Program-made: the position numbers and the translations under genes
NCBI GenBank assembly: GCA_019638615.1
Contig: JAHBTL010000029.1
Coordinates: 1 to 64,000 of the forward strand
Source: Chitinophagaceae bacterium
Lineage (GTDB): Bacteria; Bacteroidota; Bacteroidia; Chitinophagales; Chitinophagaceae
Length of the DNA stretch: 64,000 nt
Direction: 5' to 3'
Shown: one piece after another, positions 7,393 through 16,078 of the stretch
Layout of the letters: each line of letters starts with the position of its first letter
How positions within the stretch are numbered: the stretch's first letter is position 1
Notes under the pieces: model-generated
What the model saw: only the letters and a program-made list of their open reading frames with translations
Databases searched by the model: none
What the model was told of the DNA's origin: nothing

Positions 7393-7881
7393 ATGGAAAA
7401 AATCATCAGGCTCAAAAAAAGTATCAGGAAGTGGATGCTGTTTTTTATTGTATCGCTGCTATTGAGCGGTATTACAGCCTTTGCTGTTGAAACAGAATTA
7501 CACTGGGTATTAAGCTGGTGGCCGGAAACCCATTCATCGTTTTACAATTGGCTGGTTACATCGTGCGATGCCATCCGTGATACCAATGAAAAATACCCTT
7601 ATATCGCTTACGGGTACGACTGGCTGGCTTTTGCGCACATCGTTATTGCAGTAGCTTTTATTGGTCCCCTGGTAGATCCCGTCCGTAATATCTGGATCAT
7701 AGCGGTTGGATGCATAGCCTGTGTGCTCATCTTTCCTCTGGCATTTATTGCAGGCCACATCCGGCATATACCTGTTTACTGGCGCCTGATTGATTGCTCA
7801 TTCGGCATTTTCGGGTTGATCCCACTGCTGGTTTGCTATAAGAAAACAAGAATGCTCGAAAATATTGACTACGCACGATAA
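7393..7881 (+). CDS. Small polytopic membrane protein of the XrtN cassette
   Basis: 162 residues from the ATG at 7393; an ATG at 7348 is in frame but lies ahead of the second palindromic operator. A basic N-terminus (KIIRLKKSIRKW) precedes about four transmembrane helices: residues 15-35, a periplasmic-type loop with WSWWPETHSS, then helices near 80-100, 105-125 and 132-150. No family recognised. It is the first gene of the repeat-bounded exosortase block, 30 bp ahead of the VIT protein, so co-transcription is likely. A role in the exosortase system is inferred from position only. Confidence 0.6.
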   Translation: MEKIIRLKKSIRKWMLFFIVSLLLSGITAFAVETELHWVLSWWPETHSSFYNWLVTSCDAIRDTNEKYPYIAYGYDWLAFAHIVIAVAFIGPLVDPVRNIWIIAVGCIACVLIFPLAFIAGHIRHIPVYWRLIDCSFGIFGLIPLLVCYKKTRMLENIDYAR

Positions 7882-7911
7882 CCTTTCATCTTACATTATA
7901 CAAGCAACTGT

Positions 7912-10419
7912 ATGCATACTGAAGTAAAAAAACAAACCGATGGCATTTATATTGCAGGGCTGGTGCTGCTTGCCATTTCCTTTGTACTGTTTTGTGTTCC
8001 TCTTTTTTATCAGCCTGTGGGCAACGGCTTTTTTGTTGTTCATTTTTCAATAACAGGACTGTACTTTTTTATATTGTTGTTTTCGGGCAGATTACGGAAG
8101 GGAAGAGAAGGACTGCAACCTATGTTTGTATTCCTGCTGTTGTTTTTGGTCAGCGCTTACGCACTGAACCGGGAGATAGCCATTTTTGAGCCGTCAACAG
8201 ACTGGTTCACTGTATTGCTGCTGACGATTGGTGTTAATTACCTGCTGTTGTATTTTTTTGACAGGTTACCGGGATGGCTCCAATACCTCTGCTGTTTTAT
8301 CGGCGGGGTGGCATTGGTTACTTTCATTTACCTCTCACTGTATCTTTTTCCTACTTATCTGATAGGGATCATAGCAGCATTGTTTTTAGGTATCTCGCTG
8401 CATGTGTTTGTGCCGCTGCTGTTCTGTATTTATACACTTGTTTTTTTCAAAAGAATAAAGTCGTTATCACGGCAATACACTATCTGGTTTCGTACGGGCA
8501 TGGCGACAAGCTTGCTGGTTGTTATTGCATTTGTTACAGCCTGGAGCATTAAAGTACATCGTATCAATAAAGCGATGGTATCCGGTAATAAAGATTTCCC
8601 GGCATGGATCAGCGCTGCCCAAAAAATGTCGCCCGGTTTTATAGAGAACCGCATATGTAAAGCCGGCCTGGTATATGCTGTACCCGATGATGTATTTGAA
8701 AGCATTTTCTGGAGAATGCCCACGAGAGGATTTGACGAAGAAATGAAGCACGATCCCCTTGTTTTGATTGCATCACTCATTGCCGGCAAGGGTGAGCTAA
8801 CGAACGATGACAGGATCAATATGCTCAGGTCAATGTATGATTCTCGTCACCAGGCAGAGGAACGGTTATGGTCCGGGGAGGACCTGTGCACCAGCTTTGT
8901 TTCCAATAACGTTGAAGTATGGCCGCAGTTCAGGATAGCGTATTCGGAATTGAAAATCCGGGTGCAGAACAATTATACCGCCGGCACATGGAATAGCAGG
9001 CAGGAAGCCATTTATACGTTCCATTTGCCCGAGGGAAGCGTTGTTACCTCCCTGTCGTTATGGATCAATGGAATGGAAGAAAAAGGAATCCTCACTACCC
9101 GTTCAAAAGCCGATACTGCGTATAAAACCATTGTAGGGAGAGAAGCGCGTGATCCTTCGGTGGTGCATTGGCAGGAAGGGAACCGCGTTACAGTAAGGGT
9201 GTTCCCCGTTGAACGAGGACAATACAGGGATTTCAAAATAGGCGTTACAAGCCCGCTGCAAAGGAAGGATAACAGGTTGTTGTACCAGCCCGTATACTTT
9301 GACGGTCCTTTGGCTACCGGGGCTAAGGAAGAAACAGAGATCAGGTTTGCGGAGCAACCGAAAAATTTTCAAACATCGGCGGCATTTGATGAAAACAGTG
9401 AGCATGTTTATACCAGGAAAGGAAGGTACAACCCGGGCTGGTATATAGCTTTTGATAAAAGTCCGTTAAGCACCGGAGCATTTTCATTCAATGGCAGGCA
9501 TTATACCGCGTTTACGGCAGGAGATGAAAGAGAAACAATGGAAGTGACCAGTGTTTACCTGGATGTCAATGCGTCCTGGTCGGCAGGAGAGTGCAGAAAA
9601 ACATATGATATAGTGAAACAAAAAAAGGTATTTACGGCCGGGGCGGACGGAAAGATGCAGGAGCTCACGGAACAGAACGCGGATCGTATCTTCAGCGAGC
9701 TGCGGAACAATACATTCAGCCTTTTTCCTTTTTACAAAATCAGTGGCACGGCTTCCGCGCTGGTTGTTACCAAAAGCAATATTGCTTCTCCCTTGCTGGG
9801 CGATGTAAAGCATACGGAATTCGGATCCGGCATTCAAACATTTATTTCCGCACGGAATAAAATATATGTTTTTAATATAGGCGATTCGCTTTCGCCCTAC
9901 CTCCGGTCTTTAAAGGAGCTCCGTACTTTCAACTATGCGGCGGGCGATTTAATATTTCTCGAAGAACTGGTGCGATCGCGCCGCTTCCCGGCAAACCTGG
10001 AGAAAGACCAGGACGTGGTTCTCGATACGGCAGGCATGGTCATCAGGGAGGCAGAAGGGGAGAAGGAATCGCTTGCGCCGGATCATTTAATGCGGCTGTT
10101 TGCCTACAATAATATCCTGAAGCAATACGGGGCAGCCGTGGTGTCGGGCAATGATATAGTGCGGGAGGCGATAGCGCAGGCCGAGCAGGCATATGTGGTT
10201 TCTCCCGTATCAAGCATGGTGGTACTGGAAACGCAGCGCGATTATGAAAGGTTCGATATCAAAGCCAGCCAGGATAGTCTTAAGAATGCTTCGCTGGCTT
10301 CGAAAGGAGCCGTTCCTGAGCCGCATGAATGGGCCATGATGATAATCGCCGTATTGCTGTTGCTGTATGTACGTCGTCGTTCTTTCGATCCTTCAGTGAA
10401 TCATTCATCATGGGAATAG
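7912..10419 (+). CDS. XrtN-system VIT domain protein with PEP-CTERM-like tail
   Basis: 835 residues. N-terminal membrane part (about residues 12-215) with roughly six or seven helices, then a soluble part holding a VIT (vault/inter-alpha-trypsin) domain at about 340-450 (QEAIYTFHLPEGSVVTSLSLWINGMEE, KTIVGREARDPSVVHW, NRVTVRVFPV). The C-terminus is a tripartite sorting-type signal: PEP at about 812-814, a hydrophobic helix (WAMMIIAVLLLLYV) and a basic R-R-R end. This is the architecture of the VIT proteins that accompany exosortase N in Bacteroidota. The tail makes it a probable substrate of the exosortase encoded next, which overlaps it by 10 bp. Its end function (envelope or polysaccharide related) is not known. 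Confidence 0.8.
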   Translation: MHTEVKKQTDGIYIAGLVLLAISFVLFCVPLFYQPVGNGFFVVHFSITGLYFFILLFSGRLRKGREGLQPMFVFLLLFLVSAYALNREIAIFEPSTDWFTVLLLTIGVNYLLLYFFDRLPGWLQYLCCFIGGVALVTFIYLSLYLFPTYLIGIIAALFLGISLHVFVPLLFCIYTLVFFKRIKSLSRQYTIWFRTGMATSLLVVIAFVTAWSIKVHRINKAMVSGNKDFPAWISAAQKMSPGFIENRICKAGLVYAVPDDVFESIFWRMPTRGFDEEMKHDPLVLIASLIAGKGELTNDDRINMLRSMYDSRHQAEERLWSGEDLCTSFVSNNVEVWPQFRIAYSELKIRVQNNYTAGTWNSRQEAIYTFHLPEGSVVTSLSLWINGMEEKGILTTRSKADTAYKTIVGREARDPSVVHWQEGNRVTVRVFPVERGQYRDFKIGVTSPLQRKDNRLLYQPVYFDGPLATGAKEETEIRFAEQPKNFQTSAAFDENSEHVYTRKGRYNPGWYIAFDKSPLSTGAFSFNGRHYTAFTAGDERETMEVTSVYLDVNASWSAGECRKTYDIVKQKKVFTAGADGKMQELTEQNADRIFSELRNNTFSLFPFYKISGTASALVVTKSNIASPLLGDVKHTEFGSGIQTFISARNKIYVFNIGDSLSPYLRSLKELRTFNYAAGDLIFLEELVRSRRFPANLEKDQDVVLDTAGMVIREAEGEKESLAPDHLMRLFAYNNILKQYGAAVVSGNDIVREAIAQAEQAYVVSPVSSMVVLETQRDYERFDIKASQDSLKNASLASKGAVPEPHEWAMMIIAVLLLLYVRRRSFDPSVNHSSWE

Positions 10420-11759
10420 TTATCGGGTGGATAAAGGTTCAATGGCTGGCGCTGTGCCTTGTGTTAGGCTATGCCGCCATCTTCTGGTGGCAGCTTGCCG
10501 ATTATGTGAACGTTGGTTCGCTGGATTTTCAGTTGGGAATGCTGGCGCTGATGGTAGTTGTATCGTCAAACAGCAACAGGCAAAAAGGAGGATTACGGTT
10601 TGCTGTAGCCGCAGTGGTGGCGGCAATCATCACCATCTTCCTTCCTGTTAAAACCATGCTGTATGTTACAGTTTTGCTGGCGGTTTTTTTTGTAGTGGAA
10701 ACCTGTGTTGCGAAAATACCTGCGTTAAGCATACTGGCAATTGTGCTGGTATCGCCGATATGCAGGTACGTGATGAATGTTTTCAGCTTTCCTGTCAGGC
10801 TTTGTCTTACCCGTTGGGTGGGAGGAATGCTTTCTTTTACAGGTTGCGATTCGTCTGCCGAGGGAAATATCATCCTGTACAATGGCGATGAGTTTTCGGT
10901 TGATCCTGCCTGTATGGGAATGTATATGCTCATTACTTCATTGCTTTCGGGTATTATGGTGATCGCCCTGCAGCAAAAAAAATACGGGCGAACGCTCAAG
11001 CCAGTCGTGGTTATTTTGTTCCTGTTGTTTATTACCGGATGTAATGTGTTGTGTAACCTGTGCCGGATTTTTATATTGGTATATTATAAAATATTGCCCG
11101 ATACGATCATGCACGAGGTGACGGGGATTGTTTGTTTTGTAGTGTATGTAATAGTGCCTGTTGTACTATGCGCCCCATGGGTAATAAAGAAATATGGGAA
11201 ACCAGCATTAAAGCATGACGCACGGCAGGACATTACAACAGGTTGTATCAAGTGGGGCAGGCATGCCGTGGTAGCCATATGTTGTCTGTCGGCGGCTGTG
11301 GTAACAGCTCATCAGAAAAAGATGAATAGTACCGGCAAAGTTTTTGACAATAACGGGATGTATGCTGTTTCTGCTTTGCACAATGGTATTACAAAAATGG
11401 AGAACGACTCGGCGCTTATTTACCTGAAACCCATACGCGGCTTTTATTCCAGCGATCATCACCCGATGGTTTGCTGGACAGGAAGCGGGTATGAATTTAC
11501 GAAAGTACATGCCGGGAACATAGGTGGCAAAGAAGTATATGAAGGCATATTGAGTAAGGGAAAGGAAAAATTATATACCGCGTGGTGGTATGATAACGGT
11601 GATCATTTTACCATAGAACAATGGGCGTGGCGGTGGGATATGCTGAGGGGGAGCAAACCGTATTCATTGATAAATATAACTGCCGCTGACGGCTATGAGC
11701 TTAAAAGGCAGGTGGAATATTTTATTCATAACAGGCGACAGGTAAATACGTCGCACTAA
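10410..11759 (+). CDS. xrtN: Exosortase N fused to an EpsI-like domain
   Basis: The start is taken at the ATG at 10410, overlapping the upstream stop; this gives 449 residues. A multi-pass membrane protein with the exosortase triad visible: Cys168 in DPACMGMYML, Arg219 in NLCRIFILVYYKI, and His235 in MHEVTGIVCF. Exosortases are membrane transpeptidase-like enzymes that cleave PEP-CTERM type tails during export. From about residue 300 a soluble domain follows (KPIRGFYSSDHHPMVCW-TGSGYE and YTAWWYDNGDHFT) that resembles EpsI, a partner usually fused or adjacent to exosortases. The adjacent VIT protein carries a PEP-type tail and is the obvious substrate. The subtype N assignment rests on this VIT neighbour and Bacteroidota context. 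Confidence 0.8.
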   Translation: MGIVIGWIKVQWLALCLVLGYAAIFWWQLADYVNVGSLDFQLGMLALMVVVSSNSNRQKGGLRFAVAAVVAAIITIFLPVKTMLYVTVLLAVFFVVETCVAKIPALSILAIVLVSPICRYVMNVFSFPVRLCLTRWVGGMLSFTGCDSSAEGNIILYNGDEFSVDPACMGMYMLITSLLSGIMVIALQQKKYGRTLKPVVVILFLLFITGCNVLCNLCRIFILVYYKILPDTIMHEVTGIVCFVVYVIVPVVLCAPWVIKKYGKPALKHDARQDITTGCIKWGRHAVVAICCLSAAVVTAHQKKMNSTGKVFDNNGMYAVSALHNGITKMENDSALIYLKPIRGFYSSDHHPMVCWTGSGYEFTKVHAGNIGGKEVYEGILSKGKEKLYTAWWYDNGDHFTIEQWAWRWDMLRGSKPYSLINITAADGYELKRQVEYFIHNRRQVNTSH

Positions 11760-11769
11760 AGTTAAGCAT

Positions 11770-12525
11770 ATGGATTGCTTTGTAGCGAAAGATTCAATTG
11801 TCAGGACCATATGGGGAAAATCGGATACCGTACTCTTTATTTTTGCCGGCGCTGCCGCGGAGTTTGCGGTAAACAAGTCGGTAGACTGGTTGTATTTTAC
11901 GGGCAAGCTTCCCGCCGATCCCATTGGACGTTTATTCTCCACCGTGCGTTATGCCGGGCAGATCGTTTTTTCGGATACCCGTACGGCGCTTGGCGCGATT
12001 GATCATATTAATAAGGTACATGCAGCTGTTGAATCGGCGCGCGGGCAGGAAATACCCCAGGAGGCATACCGGGATGTGCTGTTTATGCTGATCCATTATA
12101 GCATATCGGCATTTGAATTGTTGGAAAGAAAGCTTACACAGGCGGAAAAGGAAGAAGTAGTACATGTGTTTATACGGGTAGGAAGAAGGATGGGCATCCG
12201 GTTGCTGCCATTAGGATACCAGGCCTGGACGCAGATGCACAGCGCCCAATTAGAGAATAATCTTGCTGCAGGCGCCTGTACGGCAGATCTGTATGATCAA
12301 TATCGAAAGCATCTTGGTTTTTTCCGCTATTATATCCTGGTACATGTGCAATACCTGATCACTCCGCCGCGCGTACGGCACCTGCTGAACCTGGAGCCCT
12401 CGCTGACCCTGAATATATTGCTTCTGTGCTACAAATGGAGCAGGAAAATAAAGATGGATCCTGTTATTAAATCCTGGCTGCTTCCTGCTAAATACAGAAA
12501 AGAGATAAGGGAGTTGGACAGGTAG
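11770..12525 (+). CDS. DUF2236 / MpaB-type oxygenase family protein
   Basis: 251 residues, starting 10 bp after xrtN. The N-terminal part shows the pattern of the DUF2236 (oxygenase MpaB, latex-clearing-protein-like) family: GAAAEFAVNKSVDWLYFTGKLPADPIGRLFSTVRYAGQIVFSD, then AIDHINKVH, with later all-helical segments containing YRDVLFMLIHYSISAFELL. Family members are haem- or metal-dependent oxygenases acting on lipids, isoprenoids or unknown substrates; I cannot identify the ligand residues with certainty. As last gene of the block bounded by the 28-bp repeats it probably works with the exosortase system, which would be an unusual pairing. Confidence 0.65.
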   Translation: MDCFVAKDSIVRTIWGKSDTVLFIFAGAAAEFAVNKSVDWLYFTGKLPADPIGRLFSTVRYAGQIVFSDTRTALGAIDHINKVHAAVESARGQEIPQEAYRDVLFMLIHYSISAFELLERKLTQAEKEEVVHVFIRVGRRMGIRLLPLGYQAWTQMHSAQLENNLAAGACTADLYDQYRKHLGFFRYYILVHVQYLITPPRVRHLLNLEPSLTLNILLLCYKWSRKIKMDPVIKSWLLPAKYRKEIRELDR

Positions 12526-12566
12526 CAGCCTCTTATAGGTCATAGCGAGTAAACCATTAGTGGTCT

Positions 12567-12594
12567 CAATCATTGAGCCGTGACATGTTGTATT
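12567..12594 (+). repeat. 28-bp direct repeat, right boundary of the XrtN cassette
   Basis: Perfect copy of 7118-7145, 41 bp after the DUF2236 stop codon, in the same orientation. Confidence 0.85.
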
Positions 12595-12629
12595 CGTATT
12601 TTTCAGTTATTATATGTATGCCCGGTTCG

Positions 12630-12950
12630 GAGAAAATGTATCAGGGGCCTGTAGCTGAGTTAACAGTAGTACCAAAGCTTAATCGATCCCGCTTTTTGCG
12701 GGACCCGAAATCGGCCGTAGTCCCAGCCTGCCGGCTGGCAGGGATTTCGGGCGCCCGCCCCTGCCTGCCGTTCGGCAGTTCAGGCAGGCGAACGACGTTC
12801 AAGTCGGGCGGGGCTTTTTGCCTGCCCGACTGAAGTCATTCAGGCGGGGGTTACTTTTTTTCGCAAAAAAGTAACAAAGAAACCAGCACCAGGCTTTGTG
12901 GTTGAAAAGAAAGTGAGTTTTATAAGTAACAAAAGTAACAGGTCTGTACC
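12630..12950 (+). repeat. Dispersed repeat with hairpin payload, copy 1
   Basis: First module around 12637-12682 (ATCAGGGGCCTGTAGCTGAG, then TTAACAGTAGTACCAAAG); middle payload of nested GC-rich hairpins (CCCGAAATC...GATTTCGGG, plus GCCTGCC palindromes); second module GGTTACTTTTTTTCGCAAAA-AAGTAACAAAGAAACCAGCA and GAGTTTTATAA. The same modules occur at 58140-58350 (+) and inverted at 46030-46240. Payloads differ between copies while the modules are conserved. Confidence 0.75.
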
Positions 12951-12959
12951 AGACATATC

Positions 12960-13202
12960 CTACCTTATTAGCTTCAATAGTAATGAGTGTAAGTTTATGA
13001 CCGGAGTACCAACAACAGGAGCTTGAGATGCTGCTATATTATTACAGCCTGTACCGTGGATTGTTGTTGGTGAAGCCGAAGCACAGTAAGCTATACACAA
13101 CACCAATAACGGCAGCAGGGTGAGGGCAATTAAATATGCAGCGACAATTATATACCCCCCCATATAGAAACTGCCGCAGACACACAGATTTAATCTGTGC
13201 AT
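12960..13202 (-). pseudogene. Secreted-protein N-terminal remnant
   Basis: An 80-residue minus-strand frame. From the internal Met-Gly-Gly it has a strong signal-peptide-like helix (YIIVAAYLIALTLLPLLVLC), then a short polar segment (SPTTIHGTGCNNIAASQAPV) and stops. This looks like the first 60-70 residues of a large exported protein, perhaps an RHS or gliding-type surface protein, with the body lost. Part of the same sequence is detectable, worn, near 5985-6040 inside the RHS debris. Confidence 0.35.
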
Positions 13203-13209
13203 CTGCGGC
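13173..13209. terminator. Long palindromic hairpin
   Basis: GCCGCAGA..CACAGATT / AATCTGTG..TCTGCGGC folds into a stem of about 16 pairs with small internal mismatches, followed by TAAAAAA on the plus strand. Could terminate transcription from the left. Confidence 0.5.
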
Positions 13210-13275
13210 TAAAAAATCCGGGGTATATCCTATGTTTTGCGGGCTTGCCCGCGGGACCAATTTGGAATGCCCCCG

Positions 13276-13309
13276 TTGTTTAAGATAGCCGCGTAATGCC
13301 CTATCTTTA
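13276..13309 (+). promoter_or_regulatory. Putative sigma-ABfr promoter of the CvfB-like gene
   Basis: TATCTTTA at 13302-13309 approximates the Bacteroidota -7 box TAnnTTTG; a TTG at 13276 is a weak -33 match at longer than ideal spacing. It overlaps the ATG at 13296, supporting the later start at 13317 and a very short leader. Confidence 0.4.
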
Positions 13310-13316
13310 CCCCTTT

Positions 13317-14153
13317 ATGATACAAGCCGGATTATATCATACATTAAAAGTGTTGCGCCTGGTAGAACCGGGCGCCTACCTTGACGACGGGGAGGATGGA
13401 ATTCTGTTGCCCAACAGGTTTGTGCCGAAAGGGTTGAAGAGGGGAGATGAAATACGCGTTTTTATACATCACGATTCAGAAGGACGAAAGATCGCTACCA
13501 CGCAACAACCCAAAGGAGTGCTGGGTGATTTAGTGTTGCTGGAAGCGGTGTCCGTTACTCCCCAGGGCGCTTTTCTGGATTGGGGATTAATGAAGGATAT
13601 TTTTGTTCCGAAGTCGAAGCAAAGGTCAAAGATGTATGCCGGGGAAAAATACCTGGTTAAAATATACCGCGACGAACAAACCGGGAGAATAGCGGCTACA
13701 GAAAAGATCGATGCTTTTTTAAGCAATGAGATACTGACTGTTAAGGAGATGGAGATGGTTGACCTGGTAATATACCGGCGCACCGATATTGGTTATGTGG
13801 TCATCATCAATAACAAACATACCGGTGTTATTCATTTTAATGAAGTATTTCGCAACCTGGAACCGGGAGACCGGTTGCAGGGTTTTATAAAAACCATTAC
13901 CGAAGATCATAAGATAGATATAGTTGCCGGTAAGCCCGGTTACGACAAGGTAAGTGACGAGACTGCAAAAGTGATGCAGTTGCTGGAAGAACACAATGGT
14001 TATCTTCCTTACAACGATAAATCGGCGCCCGAAGACATTTATGCTTTTTTCGGGATGAGCAAAAAAGTGTTTAAAATGACAACCGGCAGCTTGTACAGGC
14101 AGAAGAAAATTGTTTTCACCCAAGCCGGGATCCAGCTTGTAAAAGATCAATAG
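13317..14153 (+). CDS. CvfB/YitL-like S1 RNA-binding protein
   Basis: 278 residues from Met at 13317; an ATG at 13296 is in frame but falls within the promoter core. It has tandem OB/S1-type modules: GAYLDDGEDGILLPNRFVPKGLKRGDEIRVFIHHDSEGR, then GAFLDWGLMKDIFVPKSKQR with YLVKIYRDEQTGRIAAT, then a third module (GYVVIINNKHTGVIHFNEVFRNLEPGD), and a C-terminal winged-helix segment ending GMSKKVFKMTTGSLYRQKKI. This is the classic CvfB layout. Family members bind RNA and affect virulence factor expression in Firmicutes; the role here is unknown. Single gene, convergent with the next. Confidence 0.85.
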   Translation: MIQAGLYHTLKVLRLVEPGAYLDDGEDGILLPNRFVPKGLKRGDEIRVFIHHDSEGRKIATTQQPKGVLGDLVLLEAVSVTPQGAFLDWGLMKDIFVPKSKQRSKMYAGEKYLVKIYRDEQTGRIAATEKIDAFLSNEILTVKEMEMVDLVIYRRTDIGYVVIINNKHTGVIHFNEVFRNLEPGDRLQGFIKTITEDHKIDIVAGKPGYDKVSDETAKVMQLLEEHNGYLPYNDKSAPEDIYAFFGMSKKVFKMTTGSLYRQKKIVFTQAGIQLVKDQ

Positions 14154-14173
14154 TGTTGACCGGTTAATTTTCT

Positions 14174-14785
14174 TCAGGATTCAATATTAAACGCCCTGTT
14201 TAGCGACCATATTACATCTTCCGGTCTCCTGGATGATGGAATAAATTTTTTCAGTGGTTCAATTATTTGGGGGTATTCATCAATGAAAGCGAGCGCCGGT
14301 ATCTCATTCAACGCAAAATTTTTCATGATGTTTGAAAACAGGCTTTTATCATTGCCCGAAAAGCGAATGTATTTTGAAGAAGTAATAATGATCTCTGTTA
14401 AGCCCTGCGCGGTATGAGATGACAGGGAAAATGCGAGGGCGCAATCCCCGGTGAGCTCTGTTTCAAACCTGCTGAGGGTTTGCAGCGCTTCTGCTTTTGA
14501 AACCGGCTCTGTAAGATAAGTTGCCTCATCGTTGAAAGAATATTCGAGTACAATTTCCGGAGGCAGGAGGGTAGCCAGCTCCGTTATAAGATGCCACAGC
14601 TTTGAGTTGTTAATATTGATCTCCGCCTGGAAAGTATAGGGTACTTTAGCGTTGTTGCTTTCCGTTAGTTTGTAGCCTTCCATGATCAGCGCCTTTTGTC
14701 TTTTTAATAACAGCTCTTCTATATCCGGCCGGTGGGGCAGTTCCCATGCTTCAGGCACTCTTGCGGTAATGGGTATTTCAAGCAT
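14174..14785 (-). CDS. Conserved hypothetical protein
   Basis: 203 residues from the Met at 14785 (MLEIPITARVPEAWELPHRP). The longer frame to 14836 overlaps a TACCTTTA promoter-like box, so the shorter start is preferred. It is soluble with an alternating alpha/beta pattern (TFQAEININNSKLWHLITELATLLPPEIVLEYSF). No signal peptide, no motif I recognise. It lies convergent to the CvfB-like gene and divergent from the EamA transporter. Confidence 0.6.
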   Translation of the reverse strand: MLEIPITARVPEAWELPHRPDIEELLLKRQKALIMEGYKLTESNNAKVPYTFQAEININNSKLWHLITELATLLPPEIVLEYSFNDEATYLTEPVSKAEALQTLSRFETELTGDCALAFSLSSHTAQGLTEIIITSSKYIRFSGNDKSLFSNIMKNFALNEIPALAFIDEYPQIIEPLKKFIPSSRRPEDVIWSLNRAFNIES

Positions 14786-14868
14786 AGCATAAAGGTATAT
14801 AACCTGCATGGCAGAGAAAATGAAAAATATGTTCAATTTAATATAGGGTTGACAAAAGTCCGATAATA

Positions 14869-15789
14869 TTGCAGATCATAATTCTCTTTGCATTGAATAC
14901 AGTTACCTGGGGTTATTTGCTGGCAATTATTGCTGCTGTTTTTTGGGGTATATCAGGGAGCTTTTGCCAGTATCTTTTTCAGCAAAAGCAGTTTAATCCC
15001 GAGTGGCTGGTTACCATACGGCTGGTAGCGGCGGGCGGCGTATTGCTCCTTATCGCCGGCGCTCAAAAACAAAATATATGGCAGGTCTGGAAAACGAAAA
15101 CCGACGCGCTTCAATTGATCGTCTTTAGTACGGCGGGTATGGCTGCCGTTCAGTATACCTATTTCGCCGCCATTTATGCTTCTAATGCGGCTACTGCTAC
15201 TGTGCTGCAATACCTGGGACCGGCAATGATAGCGCTGTACCTGGCGCTTCGTTATAAAAAAATGCCCACCCTTTATGAAGGCTTGGTCATTGTGCTTGCC
15301 ATAGCCGGCACTTTTTTGCTCGTAACACATGGAAGCGTGCATGCGATAACCATTTCGGGAAAAGCTTTCTTTTTGGGTATGGCTTCTGCGGTTACTCTTG
15401 CATTTTATACTTTATATCCCCTGGGCTTGTTAAAGCGCTTTCCCTCAGCGGTAGTGGTGGGCTGGGGAATGTTCCTGGGAGGGATAACATTCTGCCTGGT
15501 AAAAGATCCTTTTCAGGTTCCGGGAATCTGGGATATTCACAGCATAAGCATGATCGCCTTTATCATTTTTCCGGCAACCCTGTTCGCTTTTTATGCTTAC
15601 CTGGTGAGTGTACAATATATAGGTGCTACCAAAGCCAGTTTACTGGCCTGTGTAGAGCCATTGTCGGCCGCTTTGCTGGCGGTGCTGTGGTTGAAGGTTC
15701 CCTTTGATGGCTATGACTGGGCAGGTACTTTTTTGATTGTAAGTACTGTCGTATTACTGGCTCTTGAAAAAAGGGTTTCGGAAAGTTGA
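14869..15789 (+). CDS. EamA-family (DMT) transporter
   Basis: About 306 residues with ten predicted transmembrane helices in two EamA repeats (first repeat LLAIIAAVFWGISGSFCQYLF; second starting KAFFLGMASAVTLAFYTLYP). EamA proteins export amino acids, nucleosides or other metabolites across the inner membrane; the substrate here is unknown. There is no ATG at the front: TTG codons at 14869 and 14893 are the candidate starts and 14893 gives a more typical N-terminus (LNTVTWGYLLAI). A TTGACA occurs at 14849. Confidence 0.8.
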   Translation: MQIIILFALNTVTWGYLLAIIAAVFWGISGSFCQYLFQQKQFNPEWLVTIRLVAAGGVLLLIAGAQKQNIWQVWKTKTDALQLIVFSTAGMAAVQYTYFAAIYASNAATATVLQYLGPAMIALYLALRYKKMPTLYEGLVIVLAIAGTFLLVTHGSVHAITISGKAFFLGMASAVTLAFYTLYPLGLLKRFPSAVVVGWGMFLGGITFCLVKDPFQVPGIWDIHSISMIAFIIFPATLFAFYAYLVSVQYIGATKASLLACVEPLSAALLAVLWLKVPFDGYDWAGTFLIVSTVVLLALEKRVSES

Positions 15790-16078
15790 TAAGTATCTCC
15801 TCTGCCTGGTTTTACCACAACAGGATGACAGGGGGAATAGGATCGCTTAGGAAGGCGAGCATAAAGAAACGTGAGTTTTGGATGCTAAAAAATGATAATC
15901 AGCAGGTTGTTGTACTTTTTTCTCCTATTTCATCAATACTTTCTCGCAGCGTTCACAGCGTAGCGGCGTAGCAGCGCATTTCTTAGCAGGAAACTATGCG
16001 CATCTATATTCCTATACAATCTATGTGGTAAAACATTTTACAGTCTTACTATTCTTACGGTCTTACAATTTTACAGTC
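15790..16078. other. Gene-free spacer
   Basis: About 290 bp with no convincing ORF. Towards the end (16030-16082) it contains two copies of TTTTACAGTCTTAC separated by a related TTACGGTCTTAC, a short degenerate tandem repeat next to the SDR stop codon. Confidence 0.5.

Noticed and set aside
8430-8819. Antisense ORFs inside the VIT gene, such as this 129-residue one
   Set aside because: They lie fully opposite a well-supported gene and have no motif; typical shadow frames.
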